From Aquaspirillum sp. LM1 (GTDB taxonomy: Bacteria > Pseudomonadota > Gammaproteobacteria > Burkholderiales > Aquaspirillaceae), in the NCBI RefSeq assembly GCF_002002905.1, contig NZ_CP019509.1, positions 3,758,001 through 3,822,000 on the forward strand: a stretch of 64,000 bases of DNA. Direction: 5' to 3'. Within the stretch, counting starts at the first letter, position 1. Each line of letters opens with the position of its first letter. Under the pieces are notes generated by a model. That model was not told the origin of the DNA. It saw only the letters and a program-made list of their open reading frames with translations, and did no database searches. Both the position numbers and the translations under genes were made by a program. This document shows positions 36,457-45,610 of the stretch, piece by piece.

Positions 36457-37707
36457 ATGCAACTGGTCGCCCTCGGTCTCAATCACCACACCGCCCCGCT
36501 CGCCATCCGCGAACAGCTGGCCTTTCCGGCTGAGCAGTTGGCCGATGCCCTGCGCGATCTGACCGGCTCGCAAACCGCGCACGAGGCGGCAATTCTGTCT
36601 ACCTGTAATCGCACCGAAATCTACGCCAGCGCCCGCGATATCGACAGCGTGCTGGCCTGGCTGGCGCGCAATCGCGGGCTGGACGTCGAGGCGCTGCGCC
36701 CTTATCTGTACGCGCTGGATGCCGAAGCCACCGCCCGCCATGCGTTTCGCGTGGCGTCCGGGCTGGATTCGATGGTGCTGGGCGAAACCCAGATTGTCGG
36801 CCAGATCAAGGACGCCGTGCGGGTGGCGGAAACCTGTGGCACGCTGGGCACCTTGCTCAATACCTTGTTCCAGAAAACGTTTTCTACTGCCAAGGCGGTG
36901 CGCAGCCAGACGGCCATCGGGGCCAATTCGGTATCGATGGCGGCGGCTGGGGTCAAGCTGGCGGAGCAGATTTTTCCCAGCATTCGTGAGCTGAATGTGC
37001 TGCTGATTGGCGCGGGCGAGATGATTGAACTGGTGGCCACCCACTTTGCCGCCCATCAACCCGCCGGCATCACCGTGGCCAACCGCACGCTGGAGCGCGG
37101 CGAGCGGCTGGCCAGCCAGTTTGGCGGTCGGGCGATTGTGCTGCAGGACCTGGCCAGCCAGCTGCCGCTGCACGATGTGGTGGTCACCTCCACCGCGTCG
37201 CCCGTGCCGATTCTGGGCAAGGGCACGGTGGAAAAAGCGCTGAAAATCCGCCGCCACAAGCCGATTTTCATGCTCGACCTGGCCGTGCCGCGCGATATCG
37301 AAGCCGAAGTGGCCGAACTGGCCGATGTGTTCTTGTATACGGTGGACGATATTGCCGCGATTGTGGACGCTGGCCGCGAAGAACGCCGCGCTGCTGCTGA
37401 AACCGCCGAAGGCATCATTCAGGAAAAAACCCGCGAATTTGTTCAGTGGCTGGCTGGCCGCGACACCGTGCCGGTGATCCGCGCGCTGCAAGTTGAAGCC
37501 GAACGGATTCGCCGCCACGCGCTGGAAGCCGCCGCCAAACGCCTGCAAAAAGGTGAATCGCCGCAGGATGTGCTGGAATTTTTGTCCCGCCAGCTGACCA
37601 ACAAACTGCTGCACCCGCCGCTGCAGGCGCTGAACAGCCACCACGGCCAGGCCAAGGCCGAGCTGACCGACGCGCTGGCGCGGCTGTACAACCTGCATCC
37701 GGATTGA
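36457..37707 (+). CDS. hemA: glutamyl-tRNA reductase
   Basis: First committed step of C5 haem synthesis: reduces glutamyl-tRNA(Glu) to glutamate-1-semialdehyde with NADPH. 416 residues: N-terminal catalytic domain with LSTCNRTEIYA (nucleophilic Cys near residue 50) and GLDSMVLGETQIVGQIKDA, a Rossmann NADPH domain (NVLLIGAGEMIELVATHF), and the C-terminal helical dimerisation domain. The start at 36457 gives MQLVALGLNHHTAP. prfA follows after 144 bases, the usual hemA-prfA order in proteobacteria. Confidence 0.97.
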   Translation: MQLVALGLNHHTAPLAIREQLAFPAEQLADALRDLTGSQTAHEAAILSTCNRTEIYASARDIDSVLAWLARNRGLDVEALRPYLYALDAEATARHAFRVASGLDSMVLGETQIVGQIKDAVRVAETCGTLGTLLNTLFQKTFSTAKAVRSQTAIGANSVSMAAAGVKLAEQIFPSIRELNVLLIGAGEMIELVATHFAAHQPAGITVANRTLERGERLASQFGGRAIVLQDLASQLPLHDVVVTSTASPVPILGKGTVEKALKIRRHKPIFMLDLAVPRDIEAEVAELADVFLYTVDDIAAIVDAGREERRAAAETAEGIIQEKTREFVQWLAGRDTVPVIRALQVEAERIRRHALEAAAKRLQKGESPQDVLEFLSRQLTNKLLHPPLQALNSHHGQAKAELTDALARLYNLHPD

Positions 37708-37851
37708 GGCGCGCTGGCCGACGCAGACGAAATCATCCCCGGTGCTTTTATAACGTATTAAAATTACCGGCTGACTTCCGCCCAGCGGAATCCGCCGCCT
37801 TGTGTTTGCCCGCGCGGGCTGCCTGCGCTACCGTGAAAGAATACCGCTACG

Positions 37852-38928
37852 ATGAAAGCCTCGATTGCCAGCAAACTGGATCAGCTGGTTGACCGGCTCG
37901 ACGAAGTGACGCGCCTGCTGTCCACCGAAGAAGCCACCCGCGACATGGAGTCGTTTCGCAAGCTCACCCGCGAACACGCCGAACTGACCCCGGTGGTGGA
38001 GGAATACCAGGCTTTCCGCCAGTGCGAGGCCGACATGCGCAGCGCCGAAGAACTGCTGGCCGACCCAGACATGCGCGAACTGGCGCAGGCCGAGCTGGAA
38101 GACGGCAAGCAGCGGCTGGTTGTGCTGGAGCTGGGGCTGCAAAAGCTCTTGCTGCCGCGCGACCCCAACGACGAGCGCAATATCTTTCTGGAAGTGCGTG
38201 CCGGTACGGGCGGCGACGAATCGGCATTGTTTGCCGCCGATTTGTTCCGCATGTACTCGCGCTTTGCTGAACGCAACCGCTGGCAGGTGGAAATTGTCTC
38301 GGCCAGCGAATCCGACCTGGGCGGCTATAAGGAAATCATCGCCCGGCTGGTGGGGTTTGGGGCCTATTCCAAACTGAAGTTTGAGTCCGGCGGCCACCGC
38401 GTGCAGCGGGTGCCAGCCACCGAAACCCAGGGCCGCATCCATACGTCAGCGTGTACCGTGGCGGTGATGCCGGAAGCCGACGAGGTGGAAGCGGTGAACA
38501 TCAATCCGGCAGACTTGCGCATCGACACCTTCCGTGCCTCTGGCGCGGGCGGCCAGCACATCAATAAAACCGACAGCGCGGTGCGCATCACCCACCTGCC
38601 ATCGGGCATTGTGGTGGAATGCCAGGATGACCGCAGCCAGCACAAGAACAAGGCGCGCGCGCTGGCGGTACTGGCGTCGCGGATCATGGACGTGCAGCTG
38701 CGCGAGCGCCAGGCCAAAGAGGCCGCCACCCGCAAAAGCCTGGTGGGCTCGGGCGACCGCTCCGAGCGCATTCGCACGTATAACTTTCCGCAAGGCCGGG
38801 TCACCGACCATCGCATCAACCTGACGCTCTACAAGCTGGATCAGGTGATGGACGGCGACCTGTTTGAGCTGACCGAGGCGCTAAGCGCCGAGCATCAGGC
38901 CGAGCTGCTGGCGGCGATGGGCGACTGA
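37852..38928 (+). CDS. prfA: peptide chain release factor 1
   Basis: Recognises UAA and UAG stop codons. 358 residues: the codon-reading PAT tripeptide in [14 protein letters not shown] and the peptidyl hydrolysis motif [15 protein letters not shown]. Typical N-terminal helical domain. Length is standard. Downstream of hemA on the same strand. An AT-rich patch in the 144-base gap (TTTTATAACGTATTAAAAT) could hold an additional promoter. Confidence 0.97.
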   Translation: MKASIASKLDQLVDRLDEVTRLLSTEEATRDMESFRKLTREHAELTPVVEEYQAFRQCEADMRSAEELLADPDMRELAQAELEDGKQRLVVLELGLQKLLLPRDPNDERNIFLEVRAGTGGDESALFAADLFRMYSRFAERNRWQVEIVSASESDLGGYKEIIARLVGFGAYSKLKFESGGHRVQRVPATETQGRIHTSACTVAVMPEADEVEAVNINPADLRIDTFRASGAGGQHINKTDSAVRITHLPSGIVVECQDDRSQHKNKARALAVLASRIMDVQLRERQAKEAATRKSLVGSGDRSERIRTYNFPQGRVTDHRINLTLYKLDQVMDGDLFELTEALSAEHQAELLAAMGD

Positions 38929-39025
38929 AGCGTCGGGCACGCATGGTCAGCGGGCTTCCCTTTTAGCACGATTTATTATATGTTTATATGAATTGTTAGC
39001 TGAACCCCGCCCAAGGAGCTTGACC

Positions 39026-39211
39026 ATGACCTGCAATATTGGCAAAACCGAACGTATTCTGCGCATCATCGTTGGCCTGATCATCACCAGCCTGGCGTTT
39101 GTTGGCCCGGAAAGCCCATGGGCTTTCCTCGGCCTGGTGCCGCTGCTGACCGGCGTGATTGGCTGGTGCCCGCCGTATGCGATGCTGGGCATCAATACCT
39201 GCAAGAAATAA
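39026..39211 (+). CDS. small DUF2892 (YgaP transmembrane-like) protein
   Basis: 61 residues starting MTCNIGKTERILRIIVGLII, two hydrophobic segments and the C-terminal GWCPPYAMLGINTCKK, the typical DUF2892 pattern with conserved Cys residues. The family is membrane-bound and often found near sulphur or redox genes; its function is not known. AAGGAG at 39013-39018 fixes the ATG at 39026. Preceded by a short AT-rich stretch, so probably its own transcript. Confidence 0.85.
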   Translation: MTCNIGKTERILRIIVGLIITSLAFVGPESPWAFLGLVPLLTGVIGWCPPYAMLGINTCKK

Positions 39212-39364
39212 GCCACTGTACTGCCCCTCCCCCGCGCCGGCCAGGCTTGCCTGGCCGTTGTGCTGTCTGCGGCAAACACATTCAACTATGCATAGCGCCA
39301 ACAGTTCCGCCGGCGCTGGCGCAGTTCTGGCATGCTGACGGCTTTGTTTGTCGGGAGATCCCTC

Positions 39365-39928
39365 ATGCCCTCCACTGTGTTTGCTCCGTATACCGTCCTG
39401 GTGGTGCCGGGGTGGCAAAACTCTGGCCCTGAGCACTGGCAAAGCCAGTGGCAGGCGCAGCAGCCGGATTGGCAGCGGGTGATGCAGCGCGACTGGCTGA
39501 CACCGCAACTGGCCGACTGGGTGGCCACCCTGGATGCGGCGATTGTGGCAGCCAAACAGCCGGTGCTGCTGGTAGCGCATAGCCTGGGCTGTGCCACTGT
39601 GGCGCACTGGGCACAAGCGCAGCCCGGCCACACCGGCAAGGTGGCGGCGGCCTGGCTGGTGGCCCCGGCAGATACCGAACGGGCCGATGCCCCGGATGCG
39701 GTGGCCAGCTTTGCGCCACTGCCACGCCAGCCGCTGCCGTTTGCCAGCCAGATCATCGCCAGCGACAACGACCCCTACTGCAGCGCAGCGCGGGCGCAAC
39801 AGCTGGCGGCAGACTGGGGCAGTGCCTGCCGGGTGCTGCCGCAAGCCGGGCACATCAACACCGACGCCGGCTTTGGCCCATGGCCGGAAGGGCTCAGCGC
39901 CCTGGCCCACTGGCTGACACCGGCCTGA
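39365..39928 (+). CDS. RBBP9/YdeN-family alpha/beta hydrolase
   Basis: 187 residues. VLVVPGWQNSGPEHWQSQWQ is the family N-terminus. The nucleophile serine is in VAHSLGCATVAHW, the acid in ASDNDPYCS and the histidine in PQAGHINTDAGFGPWPEG. RBBP9-like serine hydrolases are small esterases of unknown physiological substrate. The ATG at 39365 is preferred over one 33 bases upstream because the conserved strand starts shortly after it. Confidence 0.88.
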   Translation: MPSTVFAPYTVLVVPGWQNSGPEHWQSQWQAQQPDWQRVMQRDWLTPQLADWVATLDAAIVAAKQPVLLVAHSLGCATVAHWAQAQPGHTGKVAAAWLVAPADTERADAPDAVASFAPLPRQPLPFASQIIASDNDPYCSAARAQQLAADWGSACRVLPQAGHINTDAGFGPWPEGLSALAHWLTPA

Positions 39929-40016
39929 ACTTCCCCGCCCGGCCCCCCGGTCACACACTGGCCGCGCGCAGCGCGCCCTGCTGACCCGCGCGCGCATCTG
40001 CGCTATCCTCCCGGCC

Positions 40017-40739
40017 ATGGAACTGGAACGACTACTGCATAGCCAGGGGTTTGGCAGCCGCAAGGGCTGCCGGGCGCTGATTGAAGCCGGGCGGGTGGCA
40101 CTGGCCGATGGGGTGTGCCTGAACCCGAAAACCCCGATTGCCCAGCCTGAAGGGCTGACGGTCTGGGTGGACGGCCAGGCCTGGCCGGTGTGCGCCCAGC
40201 TGTATCTGCTGCTGCACAAACCCGCCGGCTACGAATGCTCACGCGCCCCGCAACACCATGTGCCGGTGCTGAATCTGCTGCCCGCGCCCTACCGCGAACG
40301 CGGTGTGCAGCCAGTGGGCCGGCTGGACGCCGACACCACCGGCCTGCTGTTATTGTCTGACGATGGCCGCTTTATCCACCATTTCACTTCGCCACGCCGG
40401 CATGTGGCCAAAACCTACGCCGTGACTGTGCGTCACCCGCTGGACGACGCCCAGCTCACCGCCTTGTGCAACGGGGTGCAATTGCACGATGAACCCGCGC
40501 CGCTGGCGGCGCTGGCCTGCGCCCGGCGCGACGAGCACACCCTGCTGCTGACCATTGGCGAAGGCAAATACCACCAGGTGAAACGCATGGTGGCGGCAGC
40601 GGGCAACCGGGTGGAAGCGCTGCACCGTGAAGCCATGGCCGAACTGACCCTGGGCGAGCTGCCACCGGGCCAGTGGCGCACGCTAACCGCCGCCGACTTT
40701 GCCCTGCTCGGCTGGCCACCCGCTGGACATCCGGCATGA
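40017..40739 (+). CDS. rsuA: 16S rRNA pseudouridine(516) synthase-like protein
   Basis: Converts a uridine of 16S rRNA (U516 in E. coli) to pseudouridine. 240 residues: an N-terminal S4 RNA-binding domain (about 1-60), LLLHKPAGYECS, the catalytic block PVGRLDADTTGLLLLSDDG with Asp104, RHVAKTYAV, and EGKYHQVKRMVAAAGNRVEA. This set fits RsuA more closely than RluB/RluE. The stop overlaps the start of the bestrophin gene (ATGA), so the two are coupled. Confidence 0.88.
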   Translation: MELERLLHSQGFGSRKGCRALIEAGRVALADGVCLNPKTPIAQPEGLTVWVDGQAWPVCAQLYLLLHKPAGYECSRAPQHHVPVLNLLPAPYRERGVQPVGRLDADTTGLLLLSDDGRFIHHFTSPRRHVAKTYAVTVRHPLDDAQLTALCNGVQLHDEPAPLAALACARRDEHTLLLTIGEGKYHQVKRMVAAAGNRVEALHREAMAELTLGELPPGQWRTLTAADFALLGWPPAGHPA

Positions 40740-41647
40740 TTGTGCGCCCTCGCCCGCATTGGCTGGGCATTCTGTTTGCCTGGCATGGCTCGGTGTTGCC
40801 GCGCATTGTGCCGCAGCTGGGGCTGATCACCCTGCTGGCGCTGGCAGTGACGCTCAGCCATGGCGTGCTGCTGGGCTGGAAAGTCACCCTGACGCCGATG
40901 CCGTTCACCCTGGTGGGCATTGCCCTGGCGATTTTCCTGGGGTTTCGCAATACCGCCAGTTACGACCGCTACTGGGAAGCGCGCAAGCTGTGGGGGCAGG
41001 GGCTGAACGATTGCCGCACGCTGGCGCGCCAGGCGCTGACCCTGCTGGACGCGCCCGCCAATCCGCAGCCATTTGTCTATGGTCTGATAGGCTTTATCCA
41101 CGCCCTGCGCGGCCAGTTGCGCCAGCAGTCGGTGGACGACCCGCTACGCGCCTTGCTGCCGGCTGACCTGCTGGCGCGGCTGCAGCAGGCACACTATCCA
41201 CCCGCGCTGATTCTGCTCTGGCTGGGGCAATGGCTGCAGCAGCAGCGCCAGCACGGCCATCTGCAGCCCATTCTGGCCGCCAAAATGGAAGACGCGCTGT
41301 CCGGGCTGACTCAGGTGCTGGGCGGCTGCGAGCGAATTGCCAGCACGCCGATTCCGTTTGCCTATTCGGTGATTCTGTATCGCACCGTGGCACTGTACTG
41401 CCTGCTGCTGCCCTTTGGCCTGGTGGATAGCCTGGGCTGGATGACCCCGCTGGTCACCGCGTTCTTGTCGTATACCTTTTTTGCCCAGGAAGCGCTGCTC
41501 AGCGACATCGAAGACCCATTTGGCCACGCCGCCAACGACCTGCCGCTGGATGCCATGTCACGGATGATCGAGCGCACCCTGCGCGAAATGCTGGGCGAAG
41601 CGACATTGCCGGACATGCCTGCGCCACGCCATTTTGTCCAGACTTGA
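40736..41647 (+). CDS. bestrophin-like membrane channel protein (UPF0187)
   Basis: 303 residues with four membrane segments and the bestrophin-type motifs: LGWKVTLTPMPFTLVGIALA, IFLGFRNTASYDRYWEARKL near residue 70, a helical cytoplasmic middle, and PFGLVDSLGWMTPLVTAFLS with IEDPFGHAANDLPLDAM near the end. Bacterial homologues form pentameric cation channels. The start codon overlaps the rsuA stop by 4 bases. Physiological role unknown. Confidence 0.88.
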   Translation: MIVRPRPHWLGILFAWHGSVLPRIVPQLGLITLLALAVTLSHGVLLGWKVTLTPMPFTLVGIALAIFLGFRNTASYDRYWEARKLWGQGLNDCRTLARQALTLLDAPANPQPFVYGLIGFIHALRGQLRQQSVDDPLRALLPADLLARLQQAHYPPALILLWLGQWLQQQRQHGHLQPILAAKMEDALSGLTQVLGGCERIASTPIPFAYSVILYRTVALYCLLLPFGLVDSLGWMTPLVTAFLSYTFFAQEALLSDIEDPFGHAANDLPLDAMSRMIERTLREMLGEATLPDMPAPRHFVQT

Positions 41648-41686
41648 AACCCTCGCCGAGTATGGTACGGTCATGACCTTTGGCAG

Positions 41687-41709
41687 CGCGCCCGACCAGA
41701 CCGGGCGCG
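41687..41709 (+). terminator. hairpin between bestrophin and EamA genes
   Basis: CGCGCCCG / CGGGCGCG with a 7-base loop is followed by TTGTCTTGTCT. It could be a weak terminator for the rsuA-bestrophin unit or a leader hairpin for the EamA gene 38 bases downstream. Confidence 0.35.
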
Positions 41710-41747
41710 TTGTCTTGTCTGCGCGATTTGTTTCCGGATGGACACCC

Positions 41748-42602
41748 ATGACCCGACACCCCCTGCTGTACGCCCTGGCCGCCATTGTGCTGTGGGCCTC
41801 GCTGGCCACGCTGGGCGCAGCCGTTGCCAGCCTGCCGCCCTTTTTTACCGTGGGCGTCAGCCTGATGATTGGCAGCCTGTGCGCGCTGAAACACTGGCGC
41901 GAATGGCGGGTGCCACCGGCCACCCTGCTGCTGGGGGTGACGGGCCTGTTTGGCTACCATTTCTTTCTGTTTCTGGCCTTTCGCCTGGCCCCCGCCGTGG
42001 AAGCCAATCTGCTCAACTACCTGTGGCCACTGCTGATTGTGCTGCTCTCGCCCGTGCTGTTGTCCGGCTATCACCTCAGCGCCCGGCATATTCTGGGCGC
42101 ACTGGCGGGCTTTGTCGGCGCGGCACTGGTGGTCACTGGCGGCCAGCTCAGCATTAACCTGACCGCCCTGCCCGGCTACGGCAGCGCCGTGCTGGCTGCG
42201 CTGCTGTGGGCCAGCTATTCCCTGCTGACCAAGCGGGTACGCCCCTTCCCCACCGCCGCCATCGGTGGCTTCTGCCTGCTGTCTGGTGTGCTGTCGTTGC
42301 TGTGTCACACCCTGATGGAAGCACCTGTCAGCCCCAGCGCCAGCCAGTGGCTCACCCTGCTGCTGCTCGGTGCCGGGCCGATGGGGCTGGCGTTCTTTTT
42401 GTGGGACAAGGCGCTGAAACTGGGCGACCCCCGCCAGATTGGCGCGCTAAGCTACCTCACGCCGCTTTTGTCCACCTTGCTGCTGGTGGCCAGCGGACGC
42501 GGCCAGCTTGGCCCAGCCACGGGTGCCGCCATTGCGCTGATTGTTGGCGGCGCGCTGGCGGGCACGCTGGATTGGCAGGCATTGCGGCGCAAGCCGGCGT
42601 AA
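41748..42602 (+). CDS. EamA-family transporter, YddG-like
   Basis: 284 residues, ten hydrophobic helices in two EamA halves. HPLLYALAAIVLWASLATLG at the N-terminus and FRLAPAVEANLLNYLWPLLI in helix 3-4 are the pattern of aromatic amino-acid exporter YddG-like proteins. The substrate is inferred only. The ATG at 41748 is the first that keeps the first helix close to the N-terminus; an open frame upstream overlaps the bestrophin end and the hairpin. Last housekeeping-type gene before the mobile patch. Confidence 0.83.
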   Translation: MTRHPLLYALAAIVLWASLATLGAAVASLPPFFTVGVSLMIGSLCALKHWREWRVPPATLLLGVTGLFGYHFFLFLAFRLAPAVEANLLNYLWPLLIVLLSPVLLSGYHLSARHILGALAGFVGAALVVTGGQLSINLTALPGYGSAVLAALLWASYSLLTKRVRPFPTAAIGGFCLLSGVLSLLCHTLMEAPVSPSASQWLTLLLLGAGPMGLAFFLWDKALKLGDPRQIGALSYLTPLLSTLLLVASGRGQLGPATGAAIALIVGGALAGTLDWQALRRKPA

Positions 42603-42664
42603 AGCGCGGGGGTATCCAGGTAAACATGCATACCCCCTGCTCAGTGCGCCTAGTTGTGTAAACT

Positions 42665-42711
42665 CTATGCGTTATTCAGAGCAGGAATATGAGACATAGG
42701 AGGCTGATAGC
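42665..42711 (-). pseudogene. IS481-type transposase remnant, 3' tip
   Basis: Codes the last residues QPPMSHIPALNNA and a stop. In frame it continues the fragment at 43958-44105 once the ISAs1 element and one copy of the 10-bp duplication are removed (LGYQP joins PMSHIP). Confidence 0.75.
42702..42711. repeat. 10-bp target-site duplication, left
   Basis: GGCTGATAGC directly precedes the left terminal repeat of the ISAs1-family element and is repeated exactly at 43958-43967. Confidence 0.9.
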
Positions 42712-43957
42712 CAGGGCCTCCGCACTCGGAATGCATAGCTAACAAGCGCCATGAGCTGAGGTTTGCACCGGCTGCGAACTTGTTGTCCACTATCAGGCTT
42801 TGCCCAATCCCAACATGAGCACTGCCGGAGTCAGCCTGATGCAAGCCCTTGAACATATTGACGATCCACGCAGCCCCAGTAACGGAACGCGTCATGACTT
42901 CCGTGAACTCCTGGTGGTGGCCATCTGCGCGATGCTGTCGGACAACGACACCTTCGAAGAAATGGTGGCGTGGGCACGTTACAAGCAGGACTGGCTGCGA
43001 GGTTTCCTCAAACTGGCGAATGGCATCCCCTCAGAAGACACCTTCATCCGCGTATTCCGCATGCTCGACCCCAGGCAGTTCGAGCAGGCATTCCGTGACT
43101 GGGCCGGCGACATTCTGCCGGCACTGAGTCACGAAACGCTGGCCATTGATGGCAAAACCTTACGCGGCTCTGGCAGCGGTGGCGAACGCGCCATCCATAT
43201 GGTGAGTGCCTTTGCCACCCAGGCCGGACTGGTGCTCGGGCAGGAGAAAGTACACGACAAAAGCAATGAGATCACGGCGATCCCCATCCTGCTGGAAAGC
43301 CTATACCTCAAGGGCTTGCTGGTCAGCATCGATGCCATGGGTTGCCAGCGCGACATTGCGGCACAAATTCACCGACAGGAAGGTGATTACCTGCTGGCGG
43401 TCAAAGGTAACCAACCCTCGCTGCAAAAGGCGGTTGAGGCGGCGGTGATCGAACTGGGTGAAGCCGCCGTGCCGTGGCCGATGGTCGAGGACCGCCATGG
43501 CCGGAAAGTGGTACAGACGGCGCGGGTGATTCCGGCTGCAGGGCATATCGACACGACGGCCTGGCCAGCTTGCAAAAGTATTGGCGTGATCGATTCGTGG
43601 CGGAAGGAGGGCGACAAGCCAGCACAATGGGAGCGGCGTTATTACATCAGTTCGCGCGATCTGGATGGTGAAGCGCTGGGGCGTGCGGTACGCGCACACT
43701 GGGGCATCGAAAACCGGCTGCACTGGGTGCTGGATGTGGGATTTGGCGAGGATGCCAGTACGGTGCGCAAGGATTACGCGCCGCAGAACCTGTCGTTATT
43801 GAAAAAGATGGTGCTGAATTTGGTGCGACCGGTCCCGATGGGAAAAAACGGCAAGATGAGCTTGCGCATGAAGCGCAAGGCCACCGCATGGTCGGACGAA
43901 GAACGCGTCCGGGTACTTGGGCTCGAACCAATATGATGTCCGAGTGCGGAGGCCCTG
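42712..43957 (+). mobile_element. complete ISAs1-family insertion sequence, 1246 bp
   Basis: Terminal inverted repeats CAGGGCCTCCGCACTCGGA (42712-42730) and TCCGAGTGCGGAGGCCCTG (43939-43957) are perfect over 19 bp. A perfect 10-bp target duplication flanks the element, typical of this family, and a full-length transposase gene fills it. Intact ends and duplication indicate a recent insertion. It landed inside the 3' end of an older IS481-type transposase gene. Confidence 0.95.
42815..43936 (+). CDS. ISAs1-family transposase
   Basis: 373 residues, apparently intact. Seen: N-terminal DDE_Tnp_1-associated domain (LEHIDDPRSPSNGTRHDFRE), LAIDGKTLRGSGSGG with the first catalytic Asp, LVSIDAMGCQRDIA with the second, and HWGIENRLHWVLDVGFGEDA with the Glu. 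The ATG at 42815 is preferred; a TTG at 42800 would add five residues. It ends two bases before the right terminal repeat. Confidence 0.94.
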   Translation: MSTAGVSLMQALEHIDDPRSPSNGTRHDFRELLVVAICAMLSDNDTFEEMVAWARYKQDWLRGFLKLANGIPSEDTFIRVFRMLDPRQFEQAFRDWAGDILPALSHETLAIDGKTLRGSGSGGERAIHMVSAFATQAGLVLGQEKVHDKSNEITAIPILLESLYLKGLLVSIDAMGCQRDIAAQIHRQEGDYLLAVKGNQPSLQKAVEAAVIELGEAAVPWPMVEDRHGRKVVQTARVIPAAGHIDTTAWPACKSIGVIDSWRKEGDKPAQWERRYYISSRDLDGEALGRAVRAHWGIENRLHWVLDVGFGEDASTVRKDYAPQNLSLLKKMVLNLVRPVPMGKNGKMSLRMKRKATAWSDEERVRVLGLEPI

Positions 43958-43967
43958 GGCTGATAGC
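43958..43967. repeat. 10-bp target-site duplication, right
   Basis: GGCTGATAGC, the exact copy of 42702-42711, lies immediately outside the right inverted repeat. Confidence 0.9.
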
Positions 43968-44105
43968 CCAGGCTGGCATGGGGATGGCGATAGTTGTACT
44001 CATCCAGCCAAAGCAGTAAATATTGGCCACGGTGATCCGATGAATCATAACTGTGCGCATAGGCCAATTTTCGCAAGGCAGTCTGGATAAAGCGCTCTGC
44101 CTTTT
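43958..44105 (-). pseudogene. IS481-type transposase remnant, C-terminal fragment
   Basis: Codes KAERFIQTALRKLAYAHSYD through WLDEYNYRHPHASLGYQP, the conserved C-terminal block of IS481/IS3-like DDE transposases (the Glu of the DDE triad is in KAERF). It has no N-terminal part: similarity ends near 44105, just upstream of the SIR2-like gene on the other strand. Interrupted at its 3' end by the ISAs1 element. A dead fragment. Confidence 0.8.
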
Positions 44106-44137
44106 GGCCAATGGTGGAACAAGATTGAGAGCATGAT

Positions 44138-44548
44138 ATGACTATGTGCCAGAAAGATCTCACATGCAAAGAGATAGTCAAGTTGCCTGATTATCCTGCG
44201 CTCGAAAAGCTTGCCTCGGCATTGTGGCAACAGGAAAACAATTATCATGGCGCAGCAATTATGGTCGGCGCAGGTTTTAGCCGCAGCGCCGCCTCAACTG
44301 GGGATGTTAGCCGTCAATTACCCCTTTGGAATGATCTGTCTGCCATGCTTGCAGCAAAGCTAAGCACGACCAGTAGTGACCCTTTGCGTCTGGCAGAAGA
44401 ATACTCTGCTTATTTTGGCAAGCCAGCGCTACATGACTTGGTAAAAAATGCTATCAACGATTTGGCATGGGTACCAGGAAAACTGCATGTATCTTTGTTG
44501 AATCTGCCATGGAAAGAGGTGCTAACAACCAATTGGGATACACTGCTT
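44138..44548 (+). pseudogene. SIR2-like domain protein, N-terminal part, disrupted by an insertion sequence
   Basis: 137 residues remain before the insertion. GAAIMVGAGFSRSA is the NAD-binding SIR2 glycine motif, followed by PLWNDLSAML, DPLRLAEEYSAYFGKPALHD and WKEVLTTNWDTLL, the standard order in prokaryotic SIR2-like defence NADases. The frame breaks right after TNWDTLL, where IS481-family sequence begins at 44549. Base composition is clearly more AT-rich than the neighbours, suggesting horizontal acquisition. The next SIR2 motifs (catalytic His region) are absent. A likely C-terminal piece survives at 45611-46399. Confidence 0.8.
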
Positions 44549-45527
44549 TGTCAAGTCCCGCCTGGTTATAAATGCGCTTCTTGAACAATTCAGGTTTTTT
44601 CTTCTGCCATTCTTTCAGCGCCTGAATGGGCGAAAGATGGTTGAGCGCACGCTGCGGAATCTGCTGGTTGTAAGTGTTCACATAGCGCTTAAGCGTTGTC
44701 TCCAACTCAGCCGCTGAAGCAAATCGGGTCTGGTTCACCACCTCACTGATTCGGCCATTGAAGCGCTCAACCATCCCGTTTGTCTGCGGGTGGCGCGGCG
44801 GGCACAGGCGGTGCTCAATATTCAGCGTCATGCAACGGACATCAAAGGCGTGGCGTCCGGTTGGCTCACGCTTTTTGCTGGTGAAGCGGTCGGTGAACTG
44901 ACTGCCGTTGTCAGTGAGCAATTTGACGATCTTCATCGGTGCCGCGCGTTCCAGCCGGTTTAAAAAGTCCACGCTGCTTTGCTCACTTTGGTCGGCATAG
45001 ATATGCATGAACACCCAGCGTGTGGCGCGGTCGATGGCTACAAACAGGTAACGTCGCTCTTTCTCGTCAGGCATCCGCGGCAAGTACTTGATATCCATGT
45101 GCAGGAAGCCAGGTTCGTAATCCTTGAAGGTTTTGACCTGTGGCTCAACCTGGCCGGCATCAGCCAGCGCCTGGGCTTGCAGTTGACGCAAATTGGCCAC
45201 GCCATGGCGGCGCAGACAGCGATCCAGCCCAGAGCGAGAGACGTCTGGATTGATGAATTCGCGCACCACAGCGACCAGGTCATCCAATCCCAGTAGCGTC
45301 AGGCTTCGCAAGGCCACGGCAATCGCCTCTTGTGCCGGAGTCAGCGTGGTGCAGAGCTTGTGCGGGCGATGGGATAAATCCTCCGGGCTGTCGCGCTGTT
45401 TCCACTTGCGTGCGGTTGCCACGCTGATGTTGTAGCGTTTTGCCAACTCAAGCAACGATGCGGCTGAATTCTTGATCTCCGCTCGCGTACGAGGGGTGGT
45501 TCGAGCCTGGGCGTGGACTTCACTCAT
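44549..45527 (-). CDS. IS481-family transposase
   Basis: About 326 residues up to the element end. N-terminal HTH (LLELAKRYNISVATARKWKQ) and DDE integrase core: FLHMDIKYLPRM (first Asp), VKLLTDNGSQFTDRF (second Asp), GMVERFNGRISEVV (Glu). The natural C-terminus KKRIYNQAGLD coincides with the left end of the element, so translation now reads on into the interrupted SIR2 sequence and stops at 44454, adding about 31 foreign residues. The catalytic residues are intact, but the element may be immobile if its right end is lost. Confidence 0.85.
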
Positions 45528-45556
45528 GTTGATTGCTCTGCTTTCAAGGTCTCAAT
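44549..45556 (-). mobile_element. IS481-family insertion sequence within the SIR2-like gene, right end unclear
   Basis: The left junction is placed at 44549, where the SIR2 frame is lost and TGTCAAGTCCCGCCTGG begins (IS481 ends often start TGT). I found no matching inverted end or target duplication on the right. The boundary near 45556 is approximate, set by the AT-rich host sequence that follows. Loss of the right end together with host sequence is likely. Confidence 0.6.
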
Positions 45557-45610
45557 TAGACCACGCATCATGTCTCTTGCCCAGAAGAGTGGCCTGCTAC
45601 GAATTGGAAT

